Shown in pieces: positions 50,920 to 55,072 of a DNA stretch of 55,072 nt. The notes under the pieces were generated by a model, which made no database searches, had not been told where the DNA came from, and worked only from the letters and a program-made list of their open reading frames with translations. The stretch's first letter is position 1, and each line of letters opens with the position of its first letter. This DNA is from Planctomycetia bacterium (GTDB lineage Bacteria > Planctomycetota > Planctomycetia > Pirellulales > Thermoguttaceae): contig JAUNBF010000020.1 of NCBI GenBank assembly GCA_030527185.1, positions 1 to 55,072 on the forward strand, in the 5' to 3' direction. The translations under genes and the position numbers were made by a program.

Positions 50920-52797
50920 TTATTTGATTCGATTCCAATCCGGCAACCGAAGCGGCTCGTTTCCCAAACGATAATAAATTACCGAAACATCTTCCCTTCC
51001 CTGCGGAACGATTTTCAGGCCGCACGTTTCCGGCTCCACACCACAGCAGCGACACCAAACGCCTGCCGCCGTCGCTCCCCACTGAGGAGGTTCCGCTCCC
51101 TCCCAACGTTTTTCCGACAACGAATCGGGCAAAGAATCGGGCAAATTTCCAGCATTCTGCGGAGGAGAGACCTGCATGGGAGAACGTTTTTTCACTTCCG
51201 GGAAAAGCGGTTCTGTCCGTGCAATCTGCGTCTGCAACCATTTTTCCATCCCCTCCCAACGTTCCCGTCGGGTAATTCCCAGGATTGCCAGAAATCCATC
51301 CACTTCCCGAATCTGTCGGCTCTCCATCGCTTCCAACAAAAGCGGAATCGCCTCTTTCGTGCCGTAACGCCCCAAATGCTGGCACCACTCCTCCCGTCCG
51401 TCTGGAAAATGCGTCCAAAACGGGTCTTCCTCCGCTTGATTCAGCTTTTCTCCCATCCACCGCGACACCTCTTTCGGCTCCAACTGCCGCCAGAGTCGAA
51501 AGAGATTCTCCGTCGAATAGGCCTTATTTTCCGGCATCTCCCAATCCGCCAGCGTTTCCCGCGTCATTTGAGTCCAACGTTGGTAAGATGTTTCCGCAGG
51601 TTGGGAAAAATAAAGGAGTTGCGCATGAGGTGTTCCCAAACCACGCATACAGAACAGCGCATTCTGACGCGGATGTAAAATGGCCTTTTCCAACGGAAGT
51701 GTACCTGTCGAAAGATTGAAACCGCGATCGCAGTGAATCGTCGTTTCCGTCAACTCACTGAAACAAGTGGAACGGCTCTCCCCCGGTATTTGCTGGGGAA
51801 CTCCAACCGCCAGAAACTGAAACGTTTCCTGCACGCCCAATTGCCAATACTCCGCCGCGACACAAGGTTGCCGCAAAGCTCCCAGGCGTTGCAGAAAAAT
51901 CGTTCCTCCCCGATTTTCACACACCGCTTCCCACTTTTTCAACGTCTCTCCAACCCATGCCGCACTTGCCGGGTGCGAAAAAGCATCTTCCAAACGTCGC
52001 AGCGACTCCCAACAACGGAGCCACTCCTTCCGCTCCTCCTCATTTTCCGGCATCCCCGAAAGCGAAAATTCTCCCCAGGCATTTTCCCCCGGCGAAAGCA
52101 GATAGGGACGGTGGATTTTCGCCTGCCACAAAGCTAACGATTCCAGTCGGGCTTCCGACAAAAGGGTGGACGACAAAACCTCAAAATCACGTTCCAAATC
52201 GGCTTGCGTCCAGTAAATCTTCCGCGTTTCACAAGCCAGCCACCCATACCGAATCCGCTTTTCCAGCCGCTCCAGACGACGAAAGTCATCGACTTCCAAA
52301 GATTCCGAGGTCAACTTTTTCCGAAGAAGCACCAGCAAATTTCCCAAATCCTGACTTTCCCCGGCATTCTGGAGAATTTCCTCCTCTGCCTGCACGCGGC
52401 GTGCGTAATCTTCTCCGATGACTTGCGATAACGCTTCCTCCCAGGAAATTTCCGGCTTCCGTTGCGCTGAAAGGGTTTCGTTCGGTCGCAAACGGCGTAA
52501 TTTTTTCAACTGGTACTGCTTTTCAAAGGAAATCCCTTTCTGAGATGCCTCTTCCTGCAAAATTTGCAAAAACAACTCCGGTTCTGCCGTTTCCAACAAC
52601 ATCTGACGAGCCATTTCCTGTGCCTGCGCCCGAGCGCGATACGACGGGCTGTCCAGTCGCTCCAAAACGTTCCGCCACGACGTCTCCTGCGGTGTCTGTC
52701 CCCAAACCGCCACGGCCAGAAGGAAACTCCAGATTACCCCTGTGCCCAAAAATGTCTTCAGGACTTGGATTCCCTTTGCTCTTGACATAAAAACCAT
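50920..52797 (-). CDS. Secreted or membrane-anchored helical (HEAT-like) hypothetical protein
   Basis: 625 residues from ATG 52797 (a second ATG at 52788 is equally possible). An N-terminal hydrophobic stretch (LKTFLGTGVIWSFLLAVAVWGQ) is a signal peptide or anchor. The rest is mainly helical and rich in Glu, Arg and Trp, with HEAT-like segments such as HLGRYGTKEAIPLLLEAMESRQIREVDGFLAILG. Near the C-terminus there is a Cys-rich patch (VWCRCCGVEPETCGL). I recognise no enzyme motif. It could be a planctomycete envelope scaffold protein; function unknown. Confidence 0.7.
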   Translation of the reverse strand: MVFMSRAKGIQVLKTFLGTGVIWSFLLAVAVWGQTPQETSWRNVLERLDSPSYRARAQAQEMARQMLLETAEPELFLQILQEEASQKGISFEKQYQLKKLRRLRPNETLSAQRKPEISWEEALSQVIGEDYARRVQAEEEILQNAGESQDLGNLLVLLRKKLTSESLEVDDFRRLERLEKRIRYGWLACETRKIYWTQADLERDFEVLSSTLLSEARLESLALWQAKIHRPYLLSPGENAWGEFSLSGMPENEEERKEWLRCWESLRRLEDAFSHPASAAWVGETLKKWEAVCENRGGTIFLQRLGALRQPCVAAEYWQLGVQETFQFLAVGVPQQIPGESRSTCFSELTETTIHCDRGFNLSTGTLPLEKAILHPRQNALFCMRGLGTPHAQLLYFSQPAETSYQRWTQMTRETLADWEMPENKAYSTENLFRLWRQLEPKEVSRWMGEKLNQAEEDPFWTHFPDGREEWCQHLGRYGTKEAIPLLLEAMESRQIREVDGFLAILGITRRERWEGMEKWLQTQIARTEPLFPEVKKRSPMQVSPPQNAGNLPDSLPDSLSEKRWEGAEPPQWGATAAGVWCRCCGVEPETCGLKIVPQGREDVSVIYYRLGNEPLRLPDWNRIK

Positions 52798-52833
52798 TAT
52801 TCTTTATATTCCCAGTGAACCTTTTTCAGGCCG

Positions 52834-52863
52834 TTGTCGCACCATGACAATTCGTTTTATTAT
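52834..52863 (+). promoter_or_regulatory. Promoter of the small exported protein gene
   Basis: TTGTCG at 52834-52839, 18-bp spacer, TATTAT at 52858-52863. Predicted start near 52870. Confidence 0.45.
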
Positions 52864-52920
52864 ATCAGGAATTCCACTTCCTGTCCACCCAAATTTTCAC
52901 TTTTTACGGAAGGTTTTGCC

Positions 52921-53262
52921 ATGAAATCGCTCCTTTCCCTCCTCCTGTGCGGGACGTTGCTCGGTTGCCTGCCCCCCCTCTCCGCTTTTGGCCAAAACCA
53001 GCATGGACTCCAGATTACTGCCGCTCAAATGAAGGCCATCCTGCAATGCCCCGACGACACTTCCAAACAGTTCGTCGATGACTGTTTTGAACTCGTTCGA
53101 TTGGGAAAACTCCCCGAAGTCCACGTCCTCTCCGCCTTCCAGTTCGCCTCCGCCAAACCGAAAGGACGCTGGATTTATTTTGAGAAAGTCCTCTATCTCC
53201 GAACTGAAAAAGCAGGTATCAATCTGAAAAAACTGATTCAAGACCTCCATCGAAATTCCTGA
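52921..53262 (+). CDS. Small exported hypothetical protein
   Basis: 113 residues from ATG 52921, which has GGAAGG upstream; the longer frame lacks a site. The N-terminus KSLLSLLLCGTLLGCLPPLSAFGQ is a signal peptide; the Cys in LLGC could be a lipobox, or cleavage may follow SAFG. The mature part is about 85-90 residues and compact, including QMKAILQCPDDTSKQFVDDCFELVRLGKLPEVHVLSAFQFA. Two cysteines may pair. Function unknown. Confidence 0.65.
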   Translation: MKSLLSLLLCGTLLGCLPPLSAFGQNQHGLQITAAQMKAILQCPDDTSKQFVDDCFELVRLGKLPEVHVLSAFQFASAKPKGRWIYFEKVLYLRTEKAGINLKKLIQDLHRNS

Positions 53263-53625
53263 AAATGGGAACTCTTACCCAAGCCAAACGGAGATGGACA
53301 CATCACGAAGTCTTAAGCACAGGTTCATTGTAACACAAGAAAACGTGGCTGTCAAGCAAAAAAGAACGGAAAAGCCCAGGTTTACGTGAATGGTTCCTCC
53401 ACGGAAAATAAAATCAGTGGCATTAAATCCAAAAATTCTCCACTCGAAAAAAAAGTGTGGGGAAACTCTTTCTATAAAAAAGTTTCCCCTTCCACACCGT
53501 CTTGATTGGACGGAAAAGCCATTCTCGACTTTTAGTCATGAGCCGCGCAACACCTGGCCGAAAGACCGATTTTAAACCGTGTTTTCATCTTTCCCATTCC
53601 CTTCTTCCAGAGGGAAACCAAAGCG
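53263..53625. other. Non-coding gap between the small exported protein and the autotransporter
   Basis: About 363 bp between convergent genes. It contains a strong minus-strand terminator at 53447-53497. Otherwise no gene, tRNA or promoter recognised. Confidence 0.5.
53447..53497 (-). terminator. Intrinsic terminator of the autotransporter gene
   Basis: GTGTGGGGAAACT (53455-53467) pairs with AGTTTCC (53481-53487) and CCACAC (53492-53497), with a 4-nt bulge. On the minus strand the hairpin is followed by a run of eight T (53454-53447). It lies about 130 bp past the autotransporter stop. Confidence 0.8.
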
Positions 53626-55071
53626 TTAAAACTTCCACGTCAACGTCGCGGAGCCGGCATGGACGGAGGTGGGGGCGTTGACGAAGAGGTAGTAGTCGGC
53701 GGAGAGGGTGAGGCGGTCGGTTAGGATAAGGCCGGTGCCGAGGGTGAATTCGCACCAGTCACGCCCACCACCGTTGCCGTGGATGACGACGGGGTTGTAG
53801 GTGCCCACGCTCAGGAGGAAGGTGCCTTCCGTGTCGGCAAATTCGTGGTGCCAGGCGATGCCGAGGTTCAGGTTCACCGAGGCGGTTTCCAGGTGGAACA
53901 TCCGGTTCCAGCGAAGTCCGAGTACACTGCGGAGGGAGTCCATTTCCGTGTCGCTGAGGGTGGTTTCCGCCAGCGAAAATCCGTCGGACTGGAAGCCGAT
54001 GTATTGCAGCGCGGCGTAGGGATTCAGCCGACCGCCGGTGGCATTGTCCCACTCCCAACCTTTCTCGAAGTAGAGGCTTCCCTGCGAGCCATCGAGGTCG
54101 CCGTGAAACGCTTTGGAGGGGTCGAACGCCGAGCGGTAGGTCGTTTCGTAGTTGCTCATGGAGTAGTTTCCGCCCAGCAGACTGTACCCGCCCGCGACGA
54201 AACTGTCCCAACGCAGGTACGCGCCGAACGTGTGGTCGTCCGACTCCATGGCTGTTGCGGCTCCGGCAAACTCACTCTGGCCGTAAGCGTAATAGAGGCC
54301 GAAACGGGTGGTATCGTTTTGCCAGTCCGCCCCGATGATCGTCCCCCACTGGTCGTAATCGTGTCGGGCGAAGCCGTCGTATTGCCGTGTCACGCCCCCC
54401 AGCCCGTAGGCGGATGCCCACAACATGGCTCCGGGGAGGCAGCAGCAGTCGCCGGGATCATAGCACGATTCCCAATCCCGCGTCCAACTGCCGGAAGTCA
54501 ATTTTTGTGCCATCATCTGATTCATGTAGGAAATTCGCTGCACCTGAGCCGTCGCGTTGGAGGCAAACGCTTCCATCGTGAAATCCGCCACATTTCGCTG
54601 GGCATCGGAAACGGTCTGTTCATCCAACAGTTCGTAGGCCAGCTTCTCTTTTTCCGCGTCCGTCCTCCCCATTTCCAGCACTGCGCCCGCATTCCCGCCG
54701 ACGTCGTTCGCCACTTCGCGAATGTCGTTGGCATGGGATTTCACGACCAGATTGTTGTTTTCAAACTTTTTCTGGATGTCGTAGAGGAGCGAGGATACGC
54801 TGCTTTCCAACGCGCTCAAATCCGTTCCGTTTCCGGCAATCAGGACGGCTCCGTTCGCACCGTTGATCGCGGCGGCACTGTCCAGCCCGATAAGAATTTC
54901 CGTACTGTCGGTGTCGATTGCAATCGTGCTTGCGTTCGACGCGTCGAGGTAGGTTTTGCTGCCTGAATTTTCGTCCAACTCAAACGTCAACGTGGTATTT
55001 TGGAGGTTCAATTCGTCGCTGACTTGGCTGATGGAGTTTGCTCCAAACGTCACGTTCGGCGTTCCGTCCTG
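53626..55071 (-). CDS. Autotransporter beta-barrel protein (5' partial)
   Basis: The frame is open to the end of the window, so the passenger domain is mostly missing; 482 codons are present. The last about 270 residues are an autotransporter beta-barrel (MLWASAYGLGGVTRQYDG, GADWQNDTTRFGLYYAYGQSEF, FGAYLRWDSFVAGGYSLLGGNYSM, GWEWDNATGGRLNPYAALQYIGFQ, TLTWKF) ending in the C-terminal Phe used for outer-membrane assembly. Before that a helical stretch (EMGRTDAEKEKLAYELLDEQ and AQRNVADFTMEAFASN) leads into the barrel pore, and the start of the fragment looks like passenger beta-helix (LDENSGSKTYLDASNAST). It exposes a surface protein in a double-membrane envelope. A strong terminator follows at 53497-53447. 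Confidence 0.9.
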   Translation of the reverse strand, partial: QDGTPNVTFGANSISQVSDELNLQNTTLTFELDENSGSKTYLDASNASTIAIDTDSTEILIGLDSAAAINGANGAVLIAGNGTDLSALESSVSSLLYDIQKKFENNNLVVKSHANDIREVANDVGGNAGAVLEMGRTDAEKEKLAYELLDEQTVSDAQRNVADFTMEAFASNATAQVQRISYMNQMMAQKLTSGSWTRDWESCYDPGDCCCLPGAMLWASAYGLGGVTRQYDGFARHDYDQWGTIIGADWQNDTTRFGLYYAYGQSEFAGAATAMESDDHTFGAYLRWDSFVAGGYSLLGGNYSMSNYETTYRSAFDPSKAFHGDLDGSQGSLYFEKGWEWDNATGGRLNPYAALQYIGFQSDGFSLAETTLSDTEMDSLRSVLGLRWNRMFHLETASVNLNLGIAWHHEFADTEGTFLLSVGTYNPVVIHGNGGGRDWCEFTLGTGLILTDRLTLSADYYLFVNAPTSVHAGSATLTWKF

Positions 55072-55072
55072 G

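Noticed and set aside
1..55072. tRNA genes, rRNA genes, CRISPR arrays and prophage
   Set aside because: I looked through the intergenic regions for cloverleaf-like sequences, regularly spaced repeats and phage structural genes and saw none.

Overview
The window looks like a host- or biomass-associated planctomycete, probably a Pirellulales/Thermoguttaceae-type lineage. The main clues are a giant secreted protein carrying the planctomycete extracellular N-terminal motif (LENRCLLS), a planctomycete-style secreted His/Pro-rich protein, an archaeal-type topoisomerase VI B subunit, paired BatA-like/von Willebrand membrane proteins, a hydrazine-synthase-alpha-like cytochrome c, and a dxr-rseP-hpnH cluster. 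Most genes have clear Shine-Dalgarno sites, and several have textbook TTGACA-N17-TATAAT promoters, so many transcripts can be drawn from sequence alone.

Layout. 1-2.6 kb: 3' end of a Pro/Ala-rich, SurA-like protein, then a frameshifted IS5-type transposase remnant and decayed sequence. 2.6-8.8 kb: a secreted TIM-barrel-like hydrolase, a secreted HzsA-like di-haem propeller protein, and rpsD with a foldable 5' leader and its own terminator. 8.9-13.3 kb: two large von Willebrand-type membrane proteins in tandem. 13.3-17.2 kb: uxaC and a secreted glycosidase-like protein, divergent from facing promoters. 17.2-24.3 kb: a small membrane protein, a membrane-anchored alpha/alpha-toroid protein translationally coupled to topoisomerase VI B, a TolC-type lipoprotein and a membrane-anchored thermonuclease. 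This segment is flanked by two inverted copies of a 117-bp non-coding element with 18-bp terminal repeats. 24.3-28 kb: a LOG-family protein, a family-2 glycosyltransferase and a DnaA-family gene whose frame breaks at a run of nine A. 28.5-34 kb: a coupled M60 peptidase and esterase/DUF1080 pair, a conserved hypothetical and a PfkB kinase with a perfect palindrome at its predicted start of transcription. 34-40.6 kb: four exported proteins. 40.8-44.8 kb: an ExbB-ExbD-ExbD-TPR operon with 4-nt overlaps. 45-55 kb: an FAH-family enzyme, the dxr-rseP-hpnH operon, two hypothetical exported proteins and the C-terminal part of an autotransporter.

How the genes fit together. Much of the window serves the cell envelope and polymer use: uronate metabolism (uxaC) beside a secreted glycosidase, a mucinase-like M60 peptidase coupled to an esterase, energised transport (ExbB/ExbD), efflux (TolC type), isoprenoid/hopanoid synthesis (dxr, hpnH) and envelope proteolysis (rseP). 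The items most worth following are the split DnaA gene that also lacks the arginine finger, the inverted 117-bp element pair around a topoisomerase VI B gene with no A subunit beside it, and the structured rpsD leader.
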